From Thelonectria olida (Eukaryota; Ascomycota; Sordariomycetes; Hypocreales; Nectriaceae), in NCBI GenBank assembly GCA_020736575.1, contig JAGPYM010000027.1:1-64000 (forward strand): DNA of 64,000 nt, written 5' to 3'. The notes beneath the pieces were generated by a model that worked only from the letters and a program-made list of their open reading frames with translations, was not told the DNA's origin and did no database searches. This document shows, in pieces, positions 45,143 to 57,815 of this stretch; positions within the stretch are counted from its first letter, which is position 1; every line of letters begins with the position of its first letter. Position numbers and translations under genes: made by a program.

Positions 45143-46908
45143 ATGAGCACTGATGCATACGACTACGTTATCGTTGGGGGTGGCCTTGCAGGCTGCGTCC
45201 TCGCCAGCCGCTTGCGACAGTACGATGAGACAGCCAAAATTGTTCTCGTTGAAGCCGGTCAGGACACGCGGTCTCGCCCTGATGTTCGTGAGCCGCAGGT
45301 CCTCAATTTGGGTGGAGAATTGGACTGGCAATACCAGTCGGAGCCAACGCCCGGGGCATTTAACCGCTCCATCACTCTCAACTCTGGCAAAGGGCTTGGT
45401 GGTGGCTCGGCCATCAATTCAGGTAAGTCTGGATTTCCAATCAACAGCTCAAAAGGAGAAGACTAAAATGTCGCGATGCAAGGCGGTTGGACTCGTGGTG
45501 CTGCTGTGGACTATGACGGATGGGCAGCTCAAGTAGGCGACGAGCGTTACAGCTACAGAGGCCAGCTTCCCTGGTTCAAGAAGGCTGAACACTGGTTCAA
45601 CAACAACAACCCAGACCAGCACGGCCAAAGTGGACCGGTTCACATTGCGTCGGCAGGCTCAACTAACCGCACATTTCCGCTGAGCGAGCATGCGGCTGCG
45701 GCTTGGGAGGAGCTGGGAGTCACTGCGCTGCCTAACTTCGACCAGAACGCCGGCGACAACCTCGGTCGCGCTTATATCTGCGAGGCTAGGAAGAACGGTA
45801 AGCGTCAATGGTCTGCGAGCCTGTATCCTCTCGAGGGCGTCGAGCTTCGCCTCAAAACCTTGGTGAACAGAGCTGTTGTGGAGAGCTTTGATGGGACCTT
45901 GAGAGCTACGGGAGTTGAGTTAGCTGATGGTACCGTCCTGTCAGCCAAGAACGTCATCCTTTCTGCGGGCGCTTTTCGGTCTCCCCAACTTCTCCAGCTC
46001 TCAGGTATCGGTCCGTCAGCCAAACTCAAAGAGGTTGGTATCAAGCCCCTCCTCGATCTACCAGACGTTGGGGAGTGTCTCACCGATCACATGTCATTCT
46101 TTCAACATTGGCGCGTGCGTGATCCTACAGCGGGCTTCACCCTTGGATCGCCCAATCCTCAATTTGCGCAGCCTCAGTATGCTCAAGGTGTGCCCATGGA
46201 TTGGATCATCTCAACAACCGTGCCGAAAGAAGGCCTCGTGGAGGCTATCAAAAAGGATGAAGGGGCTGAACCTGACGCGTCCAAGCATCCTCTTCTCGCC
46301 AATGTGCGGACATTCCTTGAGAATATCGTCCTATTCGCCAAGCTTCCTTTCCCAGGTGTTCCTATGGATGCTGAACACATCACCACAGCGGTAGTTAGCT
46401 TCCTGCCCACATCTCGTGGCAGCGTGTCGCTGCAATCAGCTAAACCCGAAGATCCACCCAAGAGCAAGTTACCTCTGTTTAGAAGGCTCAAAGAGTGGTA
46501 CAACTAACTGTTTTGCTAGTCAATCTAAACTATCTCGACACCGAGGTAGACAAATATGTGTTCCGTGAGGGTCTTCGACAGCTCACCCGCTTCATGCTGG
46601 GCTCCAAGTTTGGACAATTTATTGCCGGTGAAACGGTGCCCGAGGGCCTACCCGCTGAACCTCTAGCTATCAACGATAGTGATGAAAAGCTTGACCAGAG
46701 GCTGGCCATGACGGGTGGCACAACTTGGCATGCTTCCGGAACGTGCTCCATGGGCAAGGTTGTGGATACAGAATTCCGCGTTCGAGGAGTCGAGGGTCTC
46801 AGGATCGTGGACGCATCCGTGTTCCCTGTGCCACTGAGCGCTCACATCCAAGCCCCTCTATATGCGCTTACTGAGCAAGCGGCTGCCATTATTTCTGGGA
46901 AGGCCTGA
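45143..46908 (+). CDS. GMC-family FAD-dependent oxidoreductase
   Basis: Exons 45143-45422, 45483-46463 and 46520-46908 encode 549 aa. The FAD-binding start is YDYVIVGGGLAGCVLASRL, followed by the GMC block GKGLGGGSAINSGGWTRG. SAGAFRSPQLLQLSGIGPS matches GMC signature 2. The C-terminal active-site region is GTTWHASGTCSMG and SAHIQAPLYALTEQAA, with the catalytic His. There is no signal peptide, so it is probably intracellular, as in secondary-metabolism members. The second intron begins GCAAGT, a GC-AG intron with a perfect CTAAC branch site. Reading through it ends in a premature stop, while splicing restores the expected PPxINxNYLD sequence. The substrate (alcohol or sugar) cannot be told. 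Confidence 0.87.
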
Positions 46909-47541
46909 GTACAACAATAGACACCGCATATAGAGAACGTGGTAGATGTAGTCTTGTTCAGTCAGTCATGAGTCCAATCTCTGAATTATTCTTGCTTCGT
47001 CAACAAGTTATCTATCTTGATATTCATTCATGGATCGGATCCCTTGTTACACAGTCACGGAACCAGTGACCGAATCAGTTATGTTACCGATCAAACCTCT
47101 CGAGGCTGCTGGGTCCGACATAGTGGCGGGCTGCTTTGTGCATCCTGGATGTAGCGGCTACATAATAGCAACTATGGAGCTATAAGACAAGGCGCGTGGC
47201 GCTGAAAGATCTTTACGAAAGCACAAGTAAGAACAGACTGGCGGCCTGGTTAAAAAAACTACCACTGTATTTCACTACGTAAGCATCATCTTCCCCATGT
47301 TGAGATAATAGAGTCCCGCTTTAACAATTTGAAACTAGAAACGCCATCCTTCCCGGAAAGGCACACCCTCGCCAGCCGTCTTGACTCTTCTATAAGGTGT
47401 TTGTCAAAAGCCTGTCTGACCTTGAGGATTCTCTCGATATTCTGCAGGTTGAGTTTCACCTTGGTAGGCTAATACCCCATGATTCTAATGCTGAAAACTG
47501 TTATTGGAAATATCTAAGAGCTCTGGTTCCTCCCTATCTTA
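46909..47541. other. Intergenic between convergent genes
   Basis: No gene seen. Two converging 3' UTRs probably share this interval. Confidence 0.5.
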
Positions 47542-50500
47542 CTAATCATCAAGGCCAAGCCATCTTTTTCTCAGACGATCCCTTTCCTTAGCTTTGATCT
47601 CAACCCTCATCGCTGCCTTACTCACTGCGTTGCCCAACGCGCGCTTTTGTTGCATCGCGCTCCACACCCTCTTGTCTCTCGCGGCTCGAATAGACAGTTT
47701 TGTCAAGCGCCTCGTGCTCCCGCCGAGTTTCTGCCCGGGGCCGAGTGCTGCCTTGTGTGCGGCTATGAATTCCTGGCTGAACATCCACGAAACGTGGCCA
47801 TCATACCCCCAGCCTTCAGCAGCTGCACGTTGCGCCCTCCATGCTGTGGCAAGTGCATGAGACCCATTACTAAGTACTGTTGAGGTATTTGTATTCCCGG
47901 TTTCCGGCGTTAGATGCGCTGACTCCCACGTGTCGAGAGATTTCTGAAAGCCTTCCGTAGACACCCACTCGGTGCTGGCTCCGTGTCCTACAAGAAGTTT
48001 CAGAATGGTAGATTTATCGCGTGCCTCGATGTACTCCCACGAACGAGGGAAAATGGAGTAATATAGAGTTGTGTTTCCATGTCCATCTTTGGCGTTGACG
48101 TTTGCCCCGTTCGCCAGTAATACTTCTACCGCAGCCCTTCTTCCACTGTCAACGGCATAAGCAAGCGGGGTCATGCCTTGATTATCTCTTAAATCAATGG
48201 AAGCTCCCAGAGACAAGAAGAGCCTAACTGTTCTGGCATTCCCTAATTGAGATGCATGAGAAAGTGCCGTTCGACCATTCTTATCATCCGAATCAATGAG
48301 AGCCTTGCCCGATGCAAGAACCTGGATTATCTTATAACGACCTTTCTCAGAAGAAAGGCAGAGCGGCATTTGATTGCGGTGGTGTTTAGACTTGACACCG
48401 GCTCCTGGTGCTTCTGGAAAGTCCAGTACTCCTTGGTAGTAGGGAGCCACGATGGCGTAGACGAGTGGCGTGACTCCCTCGGGGCTCATAACCTCCGGAT
48501 CAGCTCCCCAGTCCAAGAGCAACTTCGTCACCTGCGGACTTCTAGAAATGTGCAATAGGCTTAGTCCCGTACTATACCGGCCATTAGGACTGGCCCCATG
48601 CTTGAGAAGATGCTCCACGATGGCGAGCTGTCCTGTTCCTTCGGGCATTGAACTCGCTGGCATTCCCGTTGCGACTCTGAGAACCCGGCTCAAGTTGAAG
48701 TGGATATCGTCTTTGTGAACGAGAGCTGATTGAAACAAACGGATATTGCAAGTGGCAAAGTCGCCGAGCAAGGCGCACAAAAGAAGTTCCGTCATAACAT
48801 CATCTTGATGCGTCAGCATGCCCGCTACGCCTTGACTGAGCAGCTCCGTCGCGACTTCCATCATCGTTTCATCATGATGATAATATTGTACGTACGGAAG
48901 GCGTATACCATCGTCATAGACACAATATTTGGTCGCTTGTTGAGAACCTTTATAACCCTGGACAGGATTGTGCAATTGTCCGGCAATTGCATGTCGAATC
49001 TCATCTGCATCAAGGACCGAGAAACGAGATTGCACAAGAGAGGTCATTCGGGCAACGGAGCCAAGTCGCTTGCTGCGTAGTCCGTCCCACATTACCTGAA
49101 AAATATTCCGAGTTTGACTAGGAGTAGAAAACGCTGTGAGTCTTCCGATCGTATGAGATCTGTCTAAGCAGCAACTCACGCTTGGCTGAAGAAGCACATA
49201 TGCGGATCAGCTCCGTGTTCAAGAAGAAACATAGCTATGTCCTCGCCAGATGGAATCGACACTGCTTTCTAAATCCAGCACAAGTTAATCATCGGGCAAT
49301 CTAAGCAATAGACAATGGCTAGCTTAACTTACTCCAAGTAGCGAATAGCCACATTCGTCGTAATCGAACGGACTCGCCTTCCTGTCGCCGAACAAGGCCT
49401 GTAGCCCTTTCAAGTCATTCTTCTCCACACAAAAGAACGCTTCCGAGTACCATGGGACAATGGCAATTGCTTGAAGCTGTCGAGTGATCTGGGGAGGGTT
49501 ATGATGGACCTGACTGCGTTCCCAAAGCCCAGCAACGCCAGAGCGAGATCCAGTAAATCGATCCAGGGTAAAAGATACAAACCGATATCGCTGGACTTTT
49601 CGGCCATAAGAATCGGTTCCTTCTACGTGTTCGATGACACAGAACTCTTCGGCGTTGCCAAAGGAAGCTCGTGAGGATTGAAGTGGAAGTGTTGAAAAGG
49701 TACGCTTTGTATTGTACCAAACTCCAACTGGACCTCTGAATGCTCTGGGTGGTAAGTTGCAGGTTCCTGCAGATCGATATGCGTATCTCTTCAGCTTATG
49801 CATCTCAGAGGTAAACCAATCAAGGTGTGAGGGTGGTATTGTCTGGATGCCACTTGTGACGACAACTTCCATTGCACGAGCAAGCTTGGATTCCATGAAT
49901 CTGAGTGGCTCAATAGCGTTTTCTAGGCTATACCCTTCAACTGTGATGTTGTAGTCGTCGCATCCGACGAAGGTAATCTCAGCAAGCCTAGCCGCCATGT
50001 CTTTCAGAGTAGATTCAGAGACGGCAGATTGGTTTTGGATCGTCGTATGATGGGAGCTCTGGTTCCCAATGACTTGGTCGACAGCAAGGTCCCGTTGCCC
50101 GCTGGACAATCGAAGATGCTGAAGGGAGTCTTCAATTCGTGCGATACCTTGACTCGTTGAATCCTGGGCACGGCCAAGCTGCTGAGCAATGGATGAGACA
50201 GCCTGAAAGCTCTGGTATGTGGACTTCTGAATGCTCTGAACATCCTGGGCCATAGTCATTGTGCGTTTGTCCACCAATTCCACCCCACTCTGTGTCTTTG
50301 CGTGGCAACCACGAAGCGTCACTAGGTCGTTACTAGAACCCGGATGAGACGAGATCTAACGTAACCAGAGAGCCATGACAGATGACTTACCCAGCGACAG
50401 TTTGTATCTGCAATGTCAACAGTTGCACAAGCTTGAAAAGTTCATCAGTTGATCTCCGGATCTCTTCCTCCTGCCACGCCGCGAACTTGAATTTTTGGCT

Positions 50501-50833
50501 CAAAGTCCGGCCCGACTTGACGCCTTGGACAGTCTTGACCAAATTTTCAACTTCCTTGTAGCACTTTCCCAGTAGGTCCTTCAGGCCATGTGGGATGTGT
50601 CTTCCGTCGCTATTAACGAACTCCGACTGCTCATAGGCTGCGGCCCATCCCTTGATGGCCTTGATGGCATGGCGGAGCCCATCAAGCATCTGGAAAACTC
50701 TGCCAGCAGTTTTAACCGCTGAGACTGATCGAGATACGAGATCGTAGAGAACATCTGCGGATCGGAGTATGATGTCAGCGAGGCCAATGACGCTAAAGGC
50801 GTTGGCGGCGAGCGAGAAGATGTCAGCGCTCAT
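47542..50833 (-). CDS. Ankyrin-repeat protein with fungal NLR-type N-terminal helical domain
   Basis: Four exons on the minus strand (50833-50391, 50332-49333, 49268-49180, 49117-47542; introns 58, 64 and 62 nt) close into 1035 aa. Residues 1-148 resemble the helical N-terminal domain found at the head of many fungal NACHT and ankyrin proteins (IFSLAANAFSVIGLADIILR, then YKEVENLVKTVQG). A predicted coiled segment and a central region without a recognised fold follow. An ankyrin array fills about 640-900 (AIVEHLLKHGASPNGR, LLLDWGADPEV, NGRTALSHASQLGNA, GMTPLAYAVDSGRRAA, LLANGANVNAKDGHGN). The C-terminus is basic. The design resembles signalling proteins of the fungal non-self recognition repertoire without a NACHT domain. 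Confidence 0.82.
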
Positions 50834-51734
50834 GCTGAGTGCGGGGGCTGATCATAGGCTGAAGGCGTCGAGCAAAGTTGGATATGGAGTAGACGATGCC
50901 AAATGGTCAAAAGTCGGCTTGGGACTATTCGATACAGAGGCGATACGTGAGAGGATCATCGAGACATAGGCATGGAGCAAATATGTTGCCGGTAGGCGAT
51001 GTTATCATGTCAAGAACAAAGCTGGCAGCATTCTTTGGTTGCCGCGTAAGCGAGAGTCACATGAGAGGCTGAAAGGATTGGATTAAATCCACGTTTTGGA
51101 GAGACTATCTATTGGCTTTGTATGCCTACACCGGCTAACCACAGAGGGCCGCAGCGCCCTGCAGGACGCGCGGGCTGTGAAGGATGGCAGATTTGAAAGT
51201 GCAACTTCACATTTCAGTAAGAACTGCGCCATGTACCGATTTCCTCGGCCCTTCGGTGTTTTCTAGCTAATGAAACCGTTCAAGAATCCCCATCGAATTT
51301 ATCCCACTTTCAGCCATCACCACCACTCCTATTGAGGCTTTGCTCACCATAAACACCGGCCGTGGCGTGGTCGAGTCAAGCGGGGAGTAGCCCAAGTCCA
51401 GTCTTCCACGTTTTAACCCTTCATACCCCGCGTATCCCGAATCTCTGCGCCGTTGCATCCACCGTCGGAATCAACCGAGTTAGGATTAATAGCAAGGTAT
51501 TATGAAGGATTTGCAAGTAAATAGAGACTAGAAGTCAAAGTTGGAGCGGCCATCTTGCTAGATCTCAGTCATTTAGTAATCTTTGCTTTGAATGAATCGG
51601 CCAACCGTTGGTCCCACGACCCGCCATACCCCTTAAGTCGATGTTGTATCCGACCTCCATAAAGGCCTCACCAGTTCCAGCGAGGGCAGGTGAAATATCG
51701 GTATTATACTGACAAGATTCTTCCTAATCCTCGT
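50834..51734. other. Intergenic, no supported gene
   Basis: Promoter side of the ankyrin gene. A 63-codon minus frame (51267-51458) starts MQRRRDSGYAGYEG but has no recognised family and is not called. Confidence 0.45.
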
Positions 51735-52450
51735 CAAGTATGTGATGAACGTGCTGCAATATCGCATCAAGAACCTAGATTTGCTGCTCCGTCATAGCTC
51801 GCAAAGCTGCGTAGTTTCCGTCTGGAAGTCGATGATGGCGTGGATGCTGTCTCTGAGCATAATATCACCTTCTTGCTTCACCGCTTCAATGAGGCTGTTG
51901 TAGTTCGCTCCAGTCATTAGCGGGTCTGGCAGCTCCTGAAAAAGGTCTTTAAAAAGGCCAGGGACGCTATGTACATTGTGAAGGAAGCTTTTCTGTTTCT
52001 AAAGTCGATGTCCGCACGGCCCATTAGTTCAGCTTCCAACTCTTCTCTCGGAATTTGGATCTCTGTTCCTGAGGCAGATCGTAGGTAGATGGACGGTTTG
52101 TAAGGCCATGGAGATCAATTGACTGGATGCAACGATAAACGATCATTGGTATGACCAAATCCCCCCTTTCAAATAGCTCCTGCAAAGAGGCCCCAAAAAG
52201 TCTTTTCCGGAGGGGCATATCCGGTGGGTTGCTCTCGATCTCCGTTTTCTTCCTCTGGGTGGTCTTCGTGTTCCTCATCTGACTGTTCTTCTGAATCTCC
52301 CGGATTGAATTCCGGGTTCTGAAAACTCGGGGTTCCTAATCTCAAGACCTTCGAGATATAGGGGAAGCGCCTCAACAGAGATTTGTTGTGGATGCTTGAC
52401 TAAGTGCCTGAGGAATTCTTTCGTCTTGTTTTCATCTACCAGGGGAGGAT
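51735..52450 (-). pseudogene. RhoGAP-domain pseudogene
   Basis: On the minus strand successive frames spell parts of a RhoGAP domain in the right order. First come FLRHLVKHPQQISVEALPLY and an acidic linker, then FGASLQELFERGDLVIPMIV with YRCIQSIDLHGL. ADIDFRNRKASF and PGLFKDLFQELPDPLMTG follow, then IEAVKQEGDIMLRDSIHAII and finally PDGNYAALRAM. At least three frameshifts and several stops separate them. The catalytic-arginine loop is lost between the HGL and DFRN segments. The intact family (for example Rgd1) inactivates Rho GTPases. This copy is dead. Confidence 0.7.
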
Positions 52451-53151
52451 TCCATTCTGTGCAGAGTGAACATGCAGATGAGTCAAATGCAGCTATTGGT
52501 TGCTCGTGCGCCTTGAGGATAATGCTTGCTTGGCCCTATGTCATCGTGCCTAAGAGTGTTGGCGAGTGACGTGTGTCAGCATATCTCCCTTATTTAAGAA
52601 CACCAGGTCGGTGCTGTATAGACGAGAAGTAGGGGTCAAACAGACAGTTGACGTAACCTTTGAACCCTCTATAACCAATCCTCGCAACCGCTATTTATAT
52701 ACCTTATTCATTGAAGTCCTAGGACTCGATTCCTCGTCCTAGGCCTATGCCCTATGTCTCGAGGCCCTGTGTCTCAGTTCGCGGCGCCTTCCGTCCGGCA
52801 GCCTAGCCCTGTAGCTGCAACTACCCTTTGGCCTCATGCTTCAGTTCTAAAAGTTTGGGTCGCGACGTGGGAAGGAGCCTTGCGGATGTGTGATTGCATG
52901 TGCCTTGCCGGCAAACGGTGAGACATCACGGGCTACTTCACTGGGATACGAGAAGTCATTGGTTTTAACTACCAGAAAGCGAAGTTCAGTTGCAGTGAAT
53001 CCGGTGTTTCTTTTTCTTTCTTTATTCGTACTTGCTCTCTATCAGGGTGTCTCGCACAGCATCTTCCCACTAATCCACCTCAACTTAAGCTTTCTTTTCT
53101 GAACTCGAGCGCTCCGGTCAACCCGTCACAGGTACGGGTCACCCAAATAAT
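52451..53151. other. Intergenic, no gene seen
   Basis: Contains a CT-rich segment near 52700-52860, which could be part of a solo LTR or a leader, but no matching repeat was found. No coding sequence is supported. Confidence 0.4.
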
Positions 53152-56100
53152 CTACCTTGGTACAGGACGCTCTACCGGGGACAAACCCCCAACACTCGCA
53201 GCCACAATACCCGGCATGCCCACCACTGACATCATGGGCGATATTGGCGGTCGATTGGAAGAACGGGATGAGCCTCTTCTGCTCCTGCTCCGCGACCTTG
53301 ACACTGGACGTTGCGGATGGAGCATCAACTCGCGCGATTTCGCCATAGCCTCACTCAGCATTCTGATACGACCGCCCCTAACCCTCGTCAAAAACTCTAG
53401 ATCATCTCTGATTCCAAAGAGTGCGGTATCAATATCGTAGTCCTCGGCATTGAAGCTTGGCGGCAGTTCGTCATCATTTTCTGCCTTCCGACGGAATCGC
53501 AACCAAGCAGGCCAATGGCGTTTGATGGCATGAACACATCTTTCGATGATAGAGTCGGGGAACAGTCGTATCAAAACGCCAATGGGGATAGAACAAAACC
53601 CAATGATCACCGATATCGCCCATTGCGCCCCGTTCAATTGAACTACGACGAAAGCATCCCCTCCAAAAAGAATGATGATGATCTGGCCACCAACCATGAT
53701 GGACATCATCAGCATGAACAAGTGGTTGCGGTGCAAGCCCTCGAAAATATTGAGCTGATTATCAATGCGCCGGCTGTTGACCAGCTTGAAGATCTGCATG
53801 AAGACAAAGACGTTGAAGATCAAGGTCCTGAGCTCATCCTCCGGGTAGCCGAGGAAGCTCGGCCCCGCGAACAACAAGACGAAGCAGACAATCAGCTGGA
53901 AGATGGACTGCCCAATGATCATCTTCCACATGGGAAGCGTAATGAGCGGCGCATTTCGAAGCTCGGGCTTTCGGTGGAGGAGACTTCCGGTCGGCGGATC
54001 CGTGGCGAGGGCGAGGGCTGCAAAGGTGTCCATGATGAGATTCACCCACAGCAGCTGCACAGCGTTGAGGACTGACGTTTCTTCGTCATCCGAGACGGCA
54101 GAAACGAACGTGATAATAACGGCTGTGATGTTGACGGTGAGCTGAAACTGGAGGAACTTCTTGACCGAGTCGTTGATGGCGCGGCCCCATGCGAGGGCTT
54201 TCACAATGGACGAGAAGTTATCATCCATGAGAATAATATCCGAAGCCTCCTTGGCAACTTCAGTACCGGTGATGCCCATGGAAAAGCCAACGTCAGCTGC
54301 TTTAAGCGCCGGTGCGTCGTTTGTTCCATCTCCAGTCACGGCAACGATCTCCCCGAGGCCCCTCAGCGTCTTGACGAGGACGCGCTTGTCTTCGGGACTC
54401 GACCTGGCGAGTACGCAGAGGTCTTTGACGGCAGATGTCCGGTCTGTTTCGCTGAGTTGGCGAAACTCGAGCCCTTCCAGCACCAAGCCCTCCTTGGCCT
54501 GCGTGAGGATGCCGCATTCCCGCGCAATGGCCCTCGCAGTTTCGACGTTGTCGCCCGTCACCATCTTCACAGATACGGACGCGGTGTGGCAATCTTGCAC
54601 AGCTTCAAGGACGCCTTTTCGAACCGGGTCTTGGATGCCGACCACTCCTATCCAGGTCATGGCTTGAAAGACTTGGTCGAGGTCCACGTTGCTGGAGCCG
54701 GATTCTCGGCGATTCATGGCTTTCTCAGGCGGCCACTGTTCGAAATCGCGGTATGCTAATCCAAGGGTCCGAAGAGATTGGATAGCATAGCGGAATATGA
54801 CGTGTCCAATGTCTTTCTTGTCCGAGTCTGATAGCGGGCTCGTGGACAACGTCTTGGCAGGATCATCCAGGATACTCGCACATTGTGCTAGAACAATCTC
54901 CGGCGCACCTTTGATAAATAGCCGATATTTCTTACCGCCTGCGGTGTGTCCATCTTGTTTGAGTTGTATGACAGCCCCCATACACTTGCGCTTGGAGTTG
55001 AATGGGAAGAGTTGCTTGACCGGGTGATTGGCGCGTTCTATCTCAAGAGGACCGAGGGCAAAACATCGGCGGACCCAATCGAGCAGTGCAGATTCTGTTT
55101 TTGTGCCGATAAAGACCTTTTTCCCGTTCTCTTCTCCTTCAAAGGCGGTGGTGTTCACCGAAATTGCTGTTTTGAGGAAATCTTGAGACTGTGCGTTCAA
55201 CTTGGACGAGAGTTGGCTCATGGAAATTTGTTCCGATGGTTTGGTTCCCTCCTGCTGGGTGGCGGAATCTTCTGTGGTCACATGTGTTCCATGACTCTCT
55301 TGACCAACTTGATTGTCTGCAGCGCCAAAGAGACACCGGTCACCCTTTCCCAGGGATCCTGCCACGACTGTCATGACGTTCTCCGTCAACGTTCCCGTCT
55401 TATCGGAGCAGATTACCGTTGCGTTACCCATAGTCTCGCACGACTGCAAGTGGCGAACGAGGTTGTTCGCCTTGGCCATCTTTTTGGTAGCAAACGCCAA
55501 TGACAACGTCACGGCCAAAGGAAGGCCTTCGGGGACGGCAACGACGATGATGGTGATGGATGTGATGAGAATTTGAAGAAAGCGCTGTCCCTTTTCCTCA
55601 GAACTGCTATCGTCGTTACGCAGTCGAACGAGGAACTCGATGAAAAGGACAAGAAAGAGGAAACCACCAGCTCCAGTTCCGAGCTTCGCAATGTAACCTA
55701 GACAAATAGAGTCAGTCTCGTTGACGATTTCCCATTTACTCATCGCATGGTCGGTACGAAGGAGATGTTCATCATAACTAACCTGCCAGAACATTCAGTT
55801 TGGACTGCAGAGGAGTAAGTCCAGGGTCGTCGCGAAGCGACATCATGGTTCTGCCGTGGCTCGAGTTTCTACCCACCGCCGTCACGAGAAAGGATCCTAC
55901 CCCATCAAGTACCTTTGCTCCAGAGATGATGAACGGGTCCAGCTTCCCGAGCTTTGGCGTCTCTTCATGGAGAAGCAAGCGCATCACAGTATCTGCGGGT
56001 ACTTTCTTGATCAGGTCGGACTCGCCTGTGGCGGACGACTCATCACAGCTGACATTGTGGCCATCAATGAAGACGCCGTCCACAGGGATGACATCTCCTG

Positions 56101-57010
56101 GTTCCAAGAGCAGTACATCTCCGACGAGGATATCGTAGACTGACACGGTAGCCGGCTTTGCCGATCGAACCACCTTGACAAGTCGCTGTTCCTTCTTCGC
56201 ATTCAGCTTCTTGAATTGACGTTCCTTCTGCCAGTCGTTTAAGGCGCCAACAAGAACTACAATCGCAATGGCGACAATGATGGCGACGCCTTCAACCCAT
56301 TCGACTTTGGCACCCTCATGATTTGTCTGGCCAAACGTTTGATAAAGACCCAGGGCTAGTGAGACGACAGCGGCGACACTAAGTAGTATCAAAACGCGAT
56401 CCTGAAGCGCGATCCATGCTAGCTGTAGAAAGGACTTTGACTTTCGGTCTGGCAGTCTGTTGTCCCCAAATACGCGCGTGCGATCGATGAAGGAGCCCTG
56501 GGACCCATCCCCATGATGAGGAAGCTGGTCGCCGGACTGGTCAGGATCAAGGGGTGTTCCGTGTTCACTTCCAGATACTCCTTTCGGTGTCGACTCGGCG
56601 GTCGCCTGTTCAAATGTGACAGTGCCGGAAACACGTTTCTCGTCGAGGTTCAGGCCGGCTTGGCGATGAGTTTGGAGACCTTTCTCCAGGCCCGACAATC
56701 CTCCGAGCGCCACGAAAGCAGCTAAACTCTTGGGGTTGATGAGCTTCCCGAGTTGGCCCGGCGAGAATGCAAAGGGGTTGTCTTGGACAGTAAAGATGGC
56801 TTCGTCTCCCGGATTGGGCCGGAGCACATCGGTGTTGCCTTTGCGGATGTCAAGAAACGCCGATCTCGTTTGCCGGGCCTCGTCGGAACCAACATAGGTC
56901 GTGCCGGGTGAGGACCAGGAATCGGCTTTTGAACGGATCGTTGGGACTGCCAATGTGTTGGAATCATTCTGGGTGGGTGACGGCGGTGTCGGAAGGGCGT
57001 TTACTACCAA
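53152..57010 (-). CDS. P-type Ca2+-ATPase (PMCA/PMC1 type)
   Basis: Exons 57010-55783 and 55697-53152 (85-nt intron) give about 1257 aa. Ca2+ pumps of this class move Ca2+ into the vacuole or out of the cell. Landmarks in order: NPFAFSPGQLGKLINPKSLA (fungal N-terminus), DRVLILLSVAAVVSLALGLY (membrane), SATGES (actuator), VPEGLPLAVTLSLAFATKKM, CSDKTGTLTENVM with the phosphorylated Asp, FIKGAPEIVLAQC (nucleotide binding), TGDGTNDAPALK (hinge), and the TM5-10 block with MDTFAALALATDPP. The C-terminus is Ser/Arg-rich (SRSRSRSRRGSSRSS) and could be a phosphorylation or calmodulin-type regulatory tail. The frame is open upstream to 57055 but has no ATG, so the true start must lie in an unresolved 5' exon beyond 57055. 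Confidence 0.9.
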
Positions 57011-57055
57011 AGAGTGTGTGAGCTGCGGTTCGGTGCTGGGTCGTTCATGATTTAA

Positions 57056-57815
57056 TTACCATTCTCGTCTTCCGGGGAGCTGATCGAGACATCCACGGCG
57101 ATAATAGGTGCTCGCGGTCTTCTGAGCGGCGACGGCTTTCTGGATGGATCCATAATGCCATAGGGTGTGGGATACTTGTCGTTGGCTGCTTGGTATGTTC
57201 TGCCACGGGCAAGAGGGTTTATGCGACAATAGTGGTGGTGCAGAGTTGAGGGTAGAGCTTTGCCTCACGGCGTGGACAACAATGCCATTCGGCCTGCCTG
57301 AGCCTTTGGTGTTTTATCCAATGCCATATGTCTTTGCCCAGACAAAAAAGCTGCTGCACAGCCCTCAACGCCAAGATTACTGACCAGTCACCCCATTCAT
57401 CACATTCGCTCATTTCCTGAGCTGCGCCTCCAGACTGGGAGCCCTGCAAGCTTTCTTCGCCGGCGGATTTCCTTGTCGATCAGATCACGCCCTGCGTCGA
57501 GCCATCCATCCACTCCTCGCCACCCAAGGCACCACCATGAGGTCAACCAACGGGGCGGTGCATTCGCTCAGGCAAATCTGAGGAGGCCAACGTCACTCTG
57601 CCAAGCCTAGCCAAGTCCCGAAAGCTTGGATCTGAGCTAATTGCAAACTTTAATTCATCACTCGAGCATGTCACGAGATCTCAAACTATCAGTTCATATT
57701 CATCAGCAAAGTCTCCCCATCTCTCCCAACCTGATCGGGGCGCATATCCGGCGAGTTCCGGGACATAAGTATATGACATCTTGAATGTGGGGAAATCCTC
57801 TGGTGCATAAACGAA
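57056..57815. other. Shared promoter region, Ca2+-ATPase and RING genes
   Basis: Divergent promoters. Two candidate ATG codons for the Ca2+-ATPase (minus strand, 57153 and 57161) are followed by a GTAATT donor at 57059, but no acceptor gives both a sensible intron length and the right frame. No other gene is seen. Confidence 0.45.

Noticed and set aside
52570..52860. Possible solo LTR with TGTCAGCATA start
   Set aside because: No second copy in the window and no convincing target duplication.
53515..54075. 186-codon + frame opposite the Ca2+-ATPase
   Set aside because: Antisense shadow of the P-type ATPase exon.
54946..55503. 185-codon + frame opposite the Ca2+-ATPase
   Set aside because: Antisense shadow; the minus strand carries the conserved catalytic motifs.
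57023..57059. A 37-nt intron that would link ATG 57161 to the Ca2+-ATPase frame
   Set aside because: Frame closes, but 37 nt is shorter than any other intron in the window (minimum 47), so the start is left unresolved.
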